Assembly (NCBI GenBank): GCA_900547165.1
Contig: URFZ01000003.1
Location: 62,001 to 126,000, forward strand
Direction: 5' to 3'
From: an uncultured Eubacteriales bacterium
GTDB lineage: Bacteria; Bacillota; Clostridia; Oscillospirales; UBA644
Length of the DNA: 64,000 nt
Numbering within the stretch: the stretch's first letter is position 1; every line of letters starts with the position of its first letter. Both the position numbers and the translations under genes were made by a program. Below the pieces are notes generated by a model. The model had not been told where the DNA came from. It ran no database searches and saw only the letters and a program-made list of their open reading frames with translations. Of the stretch, positions 50,280 to 59,045 are shown piece after piece.

Positions 50280-51069
50280 TAACGATTACACCTCCTCCGT
50301 TCATCTTCCATTTTCTTCCCGTCGGCTCCCCGCTTCCGATATCGGGAATAAGACCCAAAACCGGTGCCGAAGAAATCTTTTCTATATCCTCTCCGAGATA
50401 GATTGTCGTATCAGTTAACATTTTGATAACGAAGAACAGTATCGCTCCTGCCGCACCGACAACTGCGCCAACCAAAGCAAACATTGATTTTCTCGGCGAA
50501 GACGGAGTTTTTGCAACTTCCGCATGGTCAACAAGTTCAACGCTTCCGGCTTTCGTTATTCTGATTATTTCCTGCGGCGCGGCATTGCCGAACGCAGTGG
50601 CTATCAGACACGCATAATCGGCATTTGTCGAAGTTACGGTAACTTTTACAAGTTGCGTTTCGTTAACGGCTTCAACACTTATCATTCCTCTCAATTCGTC
50701 TCTTGTCAGTTTTTGCGAATTTGCCGTGGCGTTTATGTCATTGACGACCGCGTCAAGCACGGTATTGCTTTTCAATATTACGGTATAGGTCTGAGCAAGG
50801 CTTTTTGATGCCTGCAAATCACCCGTATTGATAGACTGCGACGGCTGTTGATTGTTGTTCGTGTTTACAACATACAGCGAAACATCCGATTGATATTTCG
50901 GAGCAATGCCGAAATTCGCGACACAGTAAAGCGCAACCGCAAGCACAAGAGCGCAGGAGAGAATCCAATACCATTTTGACAGTATCACCCTAAAAACGCT
51001 TGCAATATCGATCTCTTTTTCTTCTTCAATTCCGAGAGAATTTTTCCTTTCGTTCAATATATCCACCAT
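50245..51069 (-). CDS. Wzz/CapA-type chain length determinant (kinase activator)
   Basis: This 274-residue membrane protein has helices at about 33-52 (WYWILSCALVLAVALYC) and 196-215 (FALVGAVVGAAGAILFFVIKML) around an external helical domain (SDVSLYVVNTNNNQQPSQSINTGDLQASKSLAQTY). The proline-rich segment KTPSSPRKS before helix 2 is typical. The cytoplasmic end activates the CpsD kinase. The operon starts here behind a TTGAAA-17-TATTAT promoter. Confidence 0.92.
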   Translation of the reverse strand: MVDILNERKNSLGIEEEKEIDIASVFRVILSKWYWILSCALVLAVALYCVANFGIAPKYQSDVSLYVVNTNNNQQPSQSINTGDLQASKSLAQTYTVILKSNTVLDAVVNDINATANSQKLTRDELRGMISVEAVNETQLVKVTVTSTNADYACLIATAFGNAAPQEIIRITKAGSVELVDHAEVAKTPSSPRKSMFALVGAVVGAAGAILFFVIKMLTDTTIYLGEDIEKISSAPVLGLIPDIGSGEPTGRKWKMNGGGVIVNEQTRNANAQN

Positions 51070-51106
51070 TCTTTCCCGATATCAGTTTTTAGTTTTCCTT
51101 TTGCTA

Positions 51107-51135
51107 ATAATAACATATCAGCCCCTGTTTTTCAA
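51107..51135 (-). promoter_or_regulatory. Promoter of the Wzz/CpsD/CpsB operon
   Basis: On the - strand, TTGAAA (51135-51130) and TATTAT (51112-51107) are 17 bases apart, about 38 bases before the ATG. Confidence 0.7.
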
Positions 51136-51174
51136 CAAACAAAGGCTTGATGTTGCAAAAAAATCACATATATG

Positions 51175-52119
51175 TCAGCCCTCGTTACGAATATTTGCCA
51201 CAACACAGTTCCAACCGCGTTTTTCATATATTGCCGCAACGCAAAGTCCGTTTTCGTTCATTGCGCGAACAACATCGTCAAGACGTTCGGAAATTATCCC
51301 CGAAGCGACAAAACAGCCGTAAGGCAAAACAAGATCTTTTGCAAATCCGCATATCCCGACAATTATATCAGCAACGATATTCGCAACGATGACATTGTAT
51401 TTTTTTCCGCTTTTTCTTATCTCGCTGTCGGCAGACAGTACATTATCTTTTTCGGCCTTTAATCTGTCCCGAACACCGTTAAGTTCGGCATTTTCATATG
51501 CAACATTGACAGCGTTCAGGTCAATATCCGTGGCATCGGCGTGCTTAGCGCCGCAAAGAAGAGCCGTAACGGAAAGAATGCCGCTCCCGCAACCGATATC
51601 GAGTATCTCGTCTCCCTCGGACACTATACCCTGCAATGCCTCTATGCACATCGAGGTGGTCTCGTGCGTTCCCGTCCCGAAAGCCATACCCGGGTTCATC
51701 TTCATTATAACTTCGCCGTCGGCAGGCTTGTATTCTTCCCATTCCGGAACAACAACTATTTTTCTGCCTATCTTTGTCGGCTTATAATACTGCTTCCACG
51801 AATTGGCATAATCTTCTTCTTCAATATGCTTTATCTCGGTTTCAAAATTTATGTTTTCAGAGGTAAACCGTTCGGAGACAAAAGCAACACAATCTTCAAC
51901 AGAAGTGTTTTCATCCGCGTAAATATGCAATAACGCCTTTGATTTGTCCTTATTCAATAGTTCTTCGTCAACTATTCCGACCTGTTTAACGGTCGGGTCG
52001 TCTTCCAAATCGGTATAGTCTTCGATATATACGCCGCCGCAGTCAAGCATGGAAACAATAGCCGACGCTTTATCCACAACGGAAGAATCAACCGTAAAAA
52101 CAATTTCGCTGTAAGTCAT
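51175..52119 (-). CDS. prmA: Ribosomal protein L11 methyltransferase
   Basis: This 314-residue SAM enzyme methylates ribosomal protein L11. The ATG giving MTYSEIVFTVDSS follows AAGGAT; an ATG six codons earlier has no ribosome site. The N-terminal substrate-binding domain contains ANSWKQYYKPTKIGRKIVVVPEW; the catalytic domain has MNPGMAFGTGTHETTSMCIEAL, ILDIGCGSGILSVTALL, NVIVANIVADII and the ending YEKRGWNCVVANI. It is monocistronic with its own promoter. Confidence 0.95.
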   Translation of the reverse strand: MTYSEIVFTVDSSVVDKASAIVSMLDCGGVYIEDYTDLEDDPTVKQVGIVDEELLNKDKSKALLHIYADENTSVEDCVAFVSERFTSENINFETEIKHIEEEDYANSWKQYYKPTKIGRKIVVVPEWEEYKPADGEVIMKMNPGMAFGTGTHETTSMCIEALQGIVSEGDEILDIGCGSGILSVTALLCGAKHADATDIDLNAVNVAYENAELNGVRDRLKAEKDNVLSADSEIRKSGKKYNVIVANIVADIIVGICGFAKDLVLPYGCFVASGIISERLDDVVRAMNENGLCVAAIYEKRGWNCVVANIRNEG

Positions 52120-52145
52120 TTTTTCGATCCTTTTCATTTTTTCTA

Positions 52146-52174
52146 ATTATAACACGCAAAAACAAAAAAAGCAA
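52146..52174 (-). promoter_or_regulatory. Promoter of prmA
   Basis: On the - strand, TTGCTT (52174-52169) and TATAAT (52151-52146) are 17 bases apart, 26 bases before the ATG. Confidence 0.65.
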
Positions 52175-52285
52175 TAGCAACAGGTTGAACTGTCGGAAAA
52201 ATCTGCGAATCCTTATCATTTTCGCGGTTGACGGCGGACATTTAACACAATTTGCAAAAATACACTTTTTTTTCACAAAAACCTC

Positions 52286-52314
52286 TTGCATTTAGCGGAG
52301 AAATAGTGTATAAT
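52286..52314 (+). promoter_or_regulatory. Promoter of tRNA-Ser
   Basis: TTGCAT (52286-52291) and TATAAT (52309-52314) are 17 bases apart, 25 bases before the tRNA. Confidence 0.8.
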
Positions 52315-52339
52315 AGTTAGGCATTGAGCAAACAGCCAC

Positions 52340-52430
52340 GGAGAGATGGCCGAGTTGGTCGAAGGCGCATGATTGGAAATCATGTATAGGAGTAATCCTA
52401 TCAGGGGTTCGAATCCCCTTCTCTCCGCCA
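52340..52430 (+). tRNA. tRNA-Ser (anticodon GGA)
   Basis: This is a 91-base tRNA with long variable arm and encoded CCA. GGAGAGA pairs with TCTCTCC; the anticodon stem CATGA/TCATG encloses TTGGAAA, giving GGA for UCC/UCU serine codons. The variable arm TAGGAGTAATCCTA and T-arm AGGGGTTCGAATCCCCT are complete. No terminator follows directly. Confidence 0.96.
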
Positions 52431-52626
52431 CAATGCTACCGTAATTTTGATAGATTACGAAAGCAACCCTTCTGTGCAGTGGAATGTCTGCGGTTTAGTG
52501 CTTAACAATTCAATTTTCAGCAGTCAAGTGAATATAAAGGCACAGCCCTTGATGATTTAACGCAAGCCATGATGCGTTATGGAAAATCAGCTGTCGCTTA
52601 TAGAACTTAAAAGAAGGGAGAAAAAA

Positions 52627-52749
52627 ATGAAAGAAAAATATTCTGCTCCGTCTTTTGAAGTAACGGAGTTGACCGATATTATTACGGCCAGCAGTGAGCA
52701 AACTACTTCCATAGACAAAACAGGACCAATCGAGCTTCCTGATCTTTAA
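52627..52749 (+). CDS. Orphan 40-residue peptide, precursor-like
   Basis: The frame starts MKEKYSAPSFEVTEL, continues TDIITASSEQTTSIDKTG and ends PIELPDL. AAGGGAG lies about seven bases before the ATG and a strong terminator begins 13 bases after the stop, so it is built like a real gene. The layout (K-rich start, PSFEV-x-EL, I-T-A-S-S, then a short Ser/Thr-rich tail) resembles small orphan peptides common in gut Clostridia, some of which look like leader-core peptides. No modifying enzyme or transporter is adjacent, and no cysteine is present. I cannot assign a function. Confidence 0.65.
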   Translation: MKEKYSAPSFEVTELTDIITASSEQTTSIDKTGPIELPDL

Positions 52750-52761
52750 TATGTAAGATAC

Positions 52762-52813
52762 AAAGTTGTTGTATGTGGGTTAAATCCTTTTCATACAACA
52801 ACTTTTATTTTAT
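52762..52813 (+). terminator. Terminator of the orphan peptide gene
   Basis: A 14-bp perfect stem (AAAGTTGTTGTATG with its complement, 52762-52775 and 52792-52805) has a 16-base loop and is followed by TATTTTATT. Confidence 0.9.
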
Positions 52814-52946
52814 TATAAAATTTTTCAATTTACATTCAAGAATCATAACCGGCAGCCAACGAGCGGTTTGCAAATTCCTATAAAAAACCTAACAAGTATC
52901 GCATTACAATTTCAAGCAGCCCATTATGCGGAGTTGTCTTTTGCTT

Positions 52947-52989
52947 AAAAATAAATATCCACCCGCATAGCGGGTGGATATTTATTTTT
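52947..52989. terminator. Bidirectional terminator after gltD
   Basis: A perfect 20-bp inverted repeat (52947-52966 with 52970-52989) surrounds ATA. Its outer parts are A/T runs, so either strand gives a GC stem followed by a T-rich tail. It ends the - strand nitrogen operon about 55 bases after gltD. Confidence 0.9.
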
Positions 52990-53044
52990 CTTGCAAAAAG
53001 GGCTTAATCCGAGCGGCTTTTTCAACCGCTCGGAAAAATCCCTA

Positions 53045-54508
53045 TTATATAAGAGCAGCATCAACCTCTTCAGCACAACTTCTGCCCTCGGAAATTGCCC
53101 AAACAACAAGTGACTGTCCTCTGTGCGCGTCTCCCGCGGCATAAACTTTCGGAACATTTGTTCCGTGTTTGCCGACAGATGAAACAACATTTCCCCTGCC
53201 GTTGCGTTCAACACCGAAAGCGTCCGCAATATAACTTTCACAGCCGACAAAGCCTGCGGCAATAAGAAGCAAATCACACGGAATCTCGTTTTCCGTTCCC
53301 GCGACTTCAACCATGATGTTGCGTCCCGCATTCTCATCGAATTGAGACTTCAAACCAACGGTTTTGAGTGCGCATATCTCACCTTTGTCGTTTTTCACTA
53401 TCTGTTTTACCGTGGTCTGATAAATTCTCGGATCGTGTCCGAAAACCGCGATTGCCTCTTCCTGACCGTAGTCTGTCTTGCAAACTCTCGGCCATTGCGG
53501 CCACGGGTTGGACTCGGTTCTCGCATCGGGCAGTTTCGGCATCATTTCAAGTTGAACGACCGACTTACAGCCTTGTCTGATTGCTGTTCCGACACAGTCG
53601 TTACCGGTATCTCCTCCGCCGACAATAACAACGTTTTTATCTTTTGCGCTGACCGCAAAATCTTTCACATCGCCTATAACCGTGGCGGTTGCCGCCGCAA
53701 GATAATCAACCGCAAACCAAACGCCCTTGGCATCTCTGCCGTCAACTTTGAGGTCACGCGGCGTTTTTGAGCCGCAGCAGAGAACCGCCGCGTCAAACTC
53801 CGAAAGAAGTTCTTCCGCTTTAATATCTTTTCCGACATCAACGCCGCAAACAAATAATATACCCTCATTTTCCATGAGTTCAATTCTGCGGCGAACGACC
53901 GCTTTATCGAGTTTCATATTCGGTATGCCGTACATCAAAAGACCTCCCGGACGGCTGTCTCTCTCATATACGGTGACGGAATGTCCGCGTTTGTTCAGTT
54001 GATCGGCAACGGCAAGTCCCGACGGTCCCGAGCCGATAACCGCTACTCTCTTTCCGCTTCTTTGCGCGGGTACACGCGGCTTCATAAGTCCCGTTTCGTA
54101 AGCGTTCTCGATTATCGAAAGTTCGTTGTCGTGAACGGTTACGGAATCCCCGTTCATACCGCAAGTACAAGCCGCCTCGCAAAGTGCGGGGCAAACTCTG
54201 CCCGTAAATTCGGGGAAATTATTCGTCTTCAAAAGCCTTGAAAGAGCCTCGTCCCAATGGTCTTTGTATATTTCGTCATTCCATTCGGGAATTAGGTTAT
54301 GCAGCGGACATCCGCTGAACATTCCTCCAAAATTTTCACCCGACTGGCAGAACGGAACGCCGCAGTTCATACAGCGCGCCGCCTGCTTTTGTCTTTCACT
54401 CTTTACAAGAGGCGGATGAAATTCCGAGAAATTTTTTATTCTTTCGGTAGGTTCGACCGAGCCGTTACGAACTCTGTCAAACTCCAAAAAGCCTGTCGGT
54501 TTTCCCAT
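53045..54508 (-). CDS. gltD: Glutamate synthase small subunit
   Basis: This 487-residue flavoprotein passes electrons from NAD(P)H to the large subunit. The ATG giving MGKPTGFLEFDRV follows GGAGG. Features are the N-terminal [4Fe-4S] cysteines in ARCMNCGVPFCQSG...SGCPLHNLIPEWND and GRVCPALCEAACTCGM, FAD motif VAVIGSGPSGLAVADQL, PGGLLMYGIPNMKLDK, NAD(P) motif VVIVGGGDTGNDCVGTAIRQG, and YAAGDAHRGQSLVVWAI. It lies 13 bases after gltB and is the last gene of the operon. Confidence 0.97.
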   Translation of the reverse strand: MGKPTGFLEFDRVRNGSVEPTERIKNFSEFHPPLVKSERQKQAARCMNCGVPFCQSGENFGGMFSGCPLHNLIPEWNDEIYKDHWDEALSRLLKTNNFPEFTGRVCPALCEAACTCGMNGDSVTVHDNELSIIENAYETGLMKPRVPAQRSGKRVAVIGSGPSGLAVADQLNKRGHSVTVYERDSRPGGLLMYGIPNMKLDKAVVRRRIELMENEGILFVCGVDVGKDIKAEELLSEFDAAVLCCGSKTPRDLKVDGRDAKGVWFAVDYLAAATATVIGDVKDFAVSAKDKNVVIVGGGDTGNDCVGTAIRQGCKSVVQLEMMPKLPDARTESNPWPQWPRVCKTDYGQEEAIAVFGHDPRIYQTTVKQIVKNDKGEICALKTVGLKSQFDENAGRNIMVEVAGTENEIPCDLLLIAAGFVGCESYIADAFGVERNGRGNVVSSVGKHGTNVPKVYAAGDAHRGQSLVVWAISEGRSCAEEVDAALI

Positions 54509-54521
54509 TTTTCCACCTCCG

Positions 54522-57500
54522 TTAAGATCTTTGCAAGGCATAAAACGCCTGCATTGCCGCTTCATCGTGCGAAACGCCTTTTTCTTCAAGTTCTTCAACG
54601 GCATTCAGCATACGCTCGTAATCTTTCGGAATGATCTTCTTGAATTTAGGAAGATATTCCTCAAAATCAGAAAGTATTTGTCTGCCGAACGGAGAACCGG
54701 TTCTTTCAACGTGCGCAGAGATAAGCGTTTTCAGTTCCGCAACGTCACGTTTGGATGTCACTTCGCTCATGTGAACCATTTCTTTGTTTATCTTCATATA
54801 AAGGTCGTGCGCATCGTCAAATACATAAGCGATACCGCCGCTCATACCTGCGGCAAAATTTTTGCCCGTCTTGCCGAGAATCACCGCTCTGCCGCCGGTC
54901 ATATATTCACAGCCATGGTCTCCGCACCCCTCGCAAACGGCAACCGCGCCCGAATTGCGGACACAGAAACGTTCGCCCGCAATACCGTTGATGTATGCTT
55001 CGCCCGAAGTTGCTCCGTAAAGAGCAACGTTTCCGATAATAATATTGTCTTTTGCTTCAAACGCGGATTTTTCCTCGGGCTTGACAACAATTTTGCCGCC
55101 CGAAAGTCCTTTGCCGAAATAATCGTTTGCATCACCTGTCAGATTGACCGTCAAACCTTTCGGAATAAACGCACCGAAAGACTGTCCCCCGCCGCCGTGG
55201 CAATTTACAGTGTATGTATCGTCGTCAAGCGCCGTGCCGAGTTTTTTTGTTATAACAGAGCCGAGTATAGTTCCGAAAGTTCTGTTCGTGCTTGAAACCT
55301 CAACGTTCTCTTTATGCGGCTTCTTTTTTGCAAAATACGGTTCGAATGCAGGCAGAAGCACTTTTTCGTCAAGCGTTTTTTCAAGTTCGAAATCAAATTT
55401 GTCGGCGTCTTTATAATGAATCGGAGACGGTTCGCCGAGAACGGAAGAAAGGTCAATTGTGTCCGCGCGGTGAGTAACTCGCTTTTGTCTCATTCGGAGC
55501 ATTTCGGTGTGACCGACGAGTTCGTCAACGGTGCGAACGCCGAGTTTTGCCATTATTTCGCGAAGTTCTTCTGCGATAAACAGCATAAAATTCATAACGT
55601 ATTCGGGTTTGCCGCAGAATCTTTTTCTGAGTTCGGGGTTCTGCGTTGCAATACCGACGGGACAGGTATCAAGGTTGCATACGCGCATCATAACACAGCC
55701 CATGGTAACCAGCGGAGCGGTTGCAAAGCCAAACTCCTCCGCGCCGAGCAGGCAGGCAATGGCAACATCTCTGCCGCTCATAAGTTTGCCGTCCGTTTCA
55801 AGTCGCACGCGGGAACGAAGCCCGTTTTTGACAAGCGTCTGATGCGCTTCCGCAAGTCCGAGTTCCCACGGAAGTCCCGCATTGTGTATCGAACTCTTGG
55901 GAGCCGCGCCCGTGCCGCCGTCATAACCTGAAATAAGAACGACGCCAGCGCCCGCTTTGGCAACGCCCGAGGCTATTGTTCCGACGCCCTCTTCCGAAAC
56001 GAGTTTAACGGAAATACGAGCGTCTCTGTTGGCGTTTTTCAGGTCGAATATCAACTGCGCCAAGTCTTCTATCGAGTAAATATCATGGTGCGGCGGAGGT
56101 GAAATAAGAGACACCCCCGGAGTCGAAAAACGTGTTTTCGCTATCCACGGATATACTTTTTTGCCTGGCAGATGTCCGCCCTCACCGGGTTTTGCACCCT
56201 GCGCCATCTTGATCTGAATTTCTTTTGCGCTGCACAGATATTCGCTGGTAACACCGAAACGCCCCGACGCGACCTGTTTTATCGCGCTGTTCTTATTCGT
56301 TCCGAATCTTGCGGGGTCTTCGCCGCCCTCACCGGAGTTCGATTTACCTCCGAGGGTATTCATCGCAACCGCCATACAGGTATGCGCTTCCTCGGAGATT
56401 GAGCCGTAAGACATCGCGCCCGTTTTGAAGCGCTTCACAATCTCGCTTGCGGGTTCAACTTCTTCAAGCGGGATGCCGCCGTTTTTATCCCAGACAAATT
56501 CAAGAAGACCGCGAAGTGTGTGCGGCTTTCTTTCATCATCGACAAGCGCGGAATATTCTTTGAATTTCTCATAAGAGCCGCTTCTTGTCGCTTCGCGAAG
56601 CGCAATTATCGTTTTGGGCGAATACATATGGTCTTCCGCATTTTTTCCTGAACGAAGTTTATGCAGACCTATACTTTCAAGAGTTTCGTCCACACCTCTG
56701 CCGAGCGGGTCAAACGCAAGGTCATGTCTGAACTCCACACCCTCCGCAATTTCTTTCAACCCGATACCTTCAACGGGACTGACGGTGTTCGTAAAGTATT
56801 TGTCTATAACTTCCTTGCAGATTCCGACAGCCTCAAAAAGTTGCGCGGACTGATACGATTGAAGCGTAGAAACGCCCATTTTCGAAGCGATTTTTACTAT
56901 GCCGTGCAAAATCGCGTCGTTGTAGTCGTCAACTGCGGTATGATAATCCTTGTCAAGTCTGCCCGCATCAATAAGCGCGCCTATACTCTCCTGCGCAAGG
57001 TACGGGTTGACCGCTCGTGCACCGTAACCGAGCAGCGTTGCAAAATGATGAACGGAGCGCGGCTCGGCGCTTTCGAGAATAACCGAAACGGCTGTTCTCT
57101 TTTTTGTGCGAACCATATACTGCTCAACGGCGGAAACCGCAAGCAGGGACGGAATCGCGACATGGTTCTCATCTATTCCTCTGTCGGAAAGAATGATTAT
57201 GTTCGCGCCCTTTTTATATGCGCGGTCGCACTCAACAAAAAGTCTGTCAATAGCCTTTTCAAGAGATGTATTTACATAATAAAGAAGAGATACTGTCGCA
57301 ACGCTGAACCCGGGTTTGTTCATGCTGCGAATCTTCATCAGGTCAACGGAAGTAAGTATCGGGTTATTGATTTTAAGAACGCAGCAGTTATCGGGTTTTT
57401 CATCAAGCAAGTTACCGTCCGAGCCGACATATACGGTAGTATCTGTCACTATCTCCTCACGGAGCGCATCTATCGGCGGATTTGTTACCTGTGCGAAAAG

Positions 57501-59027
57501 TTGCTTGAAATAATTGAAAAGCAACTGATGTTTTTCGGAAAGAACCGCAAGCGGAACATCACAGCCCATGGATGCTGTCGCTTCGATGCCGTTTTTAGCC
57601 ATCGGCAAAATTTCTTCGTTCAAATCCTCATAGGTATATCCGAAAACCTTATAAAGTCTTGCTCTCTCATCGTCGGAATACTCCTGAACCTTTTTGTTCG
57701 GAATGGAAAGTTCCGAAAGGTTGACAAGGTGCATATCGAGCCATTCGCCGTAAGGCTGTTTTGAAGCGTAATATTCTTTGCATTCTTTATCCGAGACGAT
57801 TTTTTTGCCGACAGTATCGACAAGCAGCATCTTGCCCGGCTGAAGTCTGGACTTGCAGACAATATTCTCAGCGGGAATATCAAGGACGCCGACTTCGGAA
57901 GAAAGTATAAGTTTTCTGTCAGAGGTGATGTAGTATCTTGCGGGACGAAGACCGTTTCTGTCAAGCACCGCGCCTACAAGGTCGCCGTCGGAGAACAAAA
58001 TTGCGGCGGGACCGTCCCAAGGTTCCATCATCGTGGCATAATAGCGATAAAGGTCGCGCTTTCTGCGGCTCATGTTCGGGTCGTTTTTCCACGGCTCGGG
58101 AATGGTTATCATAACCGCAAGCGGAAGCGGAATGCCGTTCATCATCAAAAATTCGAGCGTATTGTCGAGCATTGCGGAGTCCGAACCCGCTGAATTTATA
58201 ACAGGAAGAACTTTGTCCATATCCTCGTGAAGCACAGGTGACTGCATCGTTTCTTCACGCGCAAGCATTCTGTCCGCATTGCCTCGGATGGTATTTATTT
58301 CGCCGTTGTGCAGGATAAGTCTGTTCGGGTGCGCTCTTTCCCAACTCGGAGTGGTATTTGTCGAAAATCGGGAGTGAACCATTGCTATGGCGCTTTCATA
58401 AGCGGGGTCAAGCAAGTCCGCATAAAAACGGCGCAACTGTCCCACAAGGAACATTCCCTTGTAAACAACCGTTCTCGAAGAAAGCGAACATACATAAGTA
58501 TCGTCGTTGCTCTGTTCAAAAACGCGGCGAATTACAAAAAGTTTGCGGTCAAAGTCTATTCCTTTTTCAATATTCTGCGGTCTTCTTACAAAGCCCTGCA
58601 TTATGTACGGCATTGAACTTTTTGCACGCTGACCGAGAATTCCGCTGTCGGTCGGAACATCTCTCCACGAGATGAACTCCACACCCTCTTTTGCGCAGAT
58701 AACTTCAAACATTTTCTGCGCCTGACGGCGTTTGAGCGATTCCTGAGGGAAGAAAAACATTCCCACACCGTAATCACGCGCCGCACCGAGCCCCGGAACA
58801 AGACGGCTGAAAAAGCCGTGCGAGATCTGCACGAGGATTCCTACGCCGTCGCCCGTTTCACCGGTCGCGTCCTTGCCCGCTCTGTGTTCGAGTTTTTCGA
58901 CTATTGACAAAGCGTCGTCCACAATCGAATGCGATGCAACGCCGTCAATGCTGACGACCGCGCCGATACCGCAGGCATCATGTTCAAACGCTTCGTTATA
59001 AAGTGTTTTCCGAATATCTTTATTCAT
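54522..59027 (-). CDS. gltB: Glutamate synthase large subunit
   Basis: This 1501-residue enzyme forms glutamate from glutamine and 2-oxoglutarate. The N-terminal amidotransferase nucleophile is Cys19 (HDACGIGAVVSIDG), preceded by an 18-residue propeptide. The central domain and FMN domain contain GKSNSGEGGEDPARFG and SGYDGGTGAAPKSSIHNAGLPWELGL. The 3Fe-4S cysteines are in CVMMRVCNLDTCPVG, and the C-terminal beta-helix domain is GGGGQSFGAFIPKGLTVNLTGDANDYFGKGLSGG. Length is normal. Together with glnN it completes the GS-GOGAT ammonia assimilation route. Confidence 0.97.
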   Translation of the reverse strand: MNKDIRKTLYNEAFEHDACGIGAVVSIDGVASHSIVDDALSIVEKLEHRAGKDATGETGDGVGILVQISHGFFSRLVPGLGAARDYGVGMFFFPQESLKRRQAQKMFEVICAKEGVEFISWRDVPTDSGILGQRAKSSMPYIMQGFVRRPQNIEKGIDFDRKLFVIRRVFEQSNDDTYVCSLSSRTVVYKGMFLVGQLRRFYADLLDPAYESAIAMVHSRFSTNTTPSWERAHPNRLILHNGEINTIRGNADRMLAREETMQSPVLHEDMDKVLPVINSAGSDSAMLDNTLEFLMMNGIPLPLAVMITIPEPWKNDPNMSRRKRDLYRYYATMMEPWDGPAAILFSDGDLVGAVLDRNGLRPARYYITSDRKLILSSEVGVLDIPAENIVCKSRLQPGKMLLVDTVGKKIVSDKECKEYYASKQPYGEWLDMHLVNLSELSIPNKKVQEYSDDERARLYKVFGYTYEDLNEEILPMAKNGIEATASMGCDVPLAVLSEKHQLLFNYFKQLFAQVTNPPIDALREEIVTDTTVYVGSDGNLLDEKPDNCCVLKINNPILTSVDLMKIRSMNKPGFSVATVSLLYYVNTSLEKAIDRLFVECDRAYKKGANIIILSDRGIDENHVAIPSLLAVSAVEQYMVRTKKRTAVSVILESAEPRSVHHFATLLGYGARAVNPYLAQESIGALIDAGRLDKDYHTAVDDYNDAILHGIVKIASKMGVSTLQSYQSAQLFEAVGICKEVIDKYFTNTVSPVEGIGLKEIAEGVEFRHDLAFDPLGRGVDETLESIGLHKLRSGKNAEDHMYSPKTIIALREATRSGSYEKFKEYSALVDDERKPHTLRGLLEFVWDKNGGIPLEEVEPASEIVKRFKTGAMSYGSISEEAHTCMAVAMNTLGGKSNSGEGGEDPARFGTNKNSAIKQVASGRFGVTSEYLCSAKEIQIKMAQGAKPGEGGHLPGKKVYPWIAKTRFSTPGVSLISPPPHHDIYSIEDLAQLIFDLKNANRDARISVKLVSEEGVGTIASGVAKAGAGVVLISGYDGGTGAAPKSSIHNAGLPWELGLAEAHQTLVKNGLRSRVRLETDGKLMSGRDVAIACLLGAEEFGFATAPLVTMGCVMMRVCNLDTCPVGIATQNPELRKRFCGKPEYVMNFMLFIAEELREIMAKLGVRTVDELVGHTEMLRMRQKRVTHRADTIDLSSVLGEPSPIHYKDADKFDFELEKTLDEKVLLPAFEPYFAKKKPHKENVEVSSTNRTFGTILGSVITKKLGTALDDDTYTVNCHGGGGQSFGAFIPKGLTVNLTGDANDYFGKGLSGGKIVVKPEEKSAFEAKDNIIIGNVALYGATSGEAYINGIAGERFCVRNSGAVAVCEGCGDHGCEYMTGGRAVILGKTGKNFAAGMSGGIAYVFDDAHDLYMKINKEMVHMSEVTSKRDVAELKTLISAHVERTGSPFGRQILSDFEEYLPKFKKIIPKDYERMLNAVEELEEKGVSHDEAAMQAFYALQRS

Positions 59028-59045
59028 ATATCGGTTTTCCTTTCA

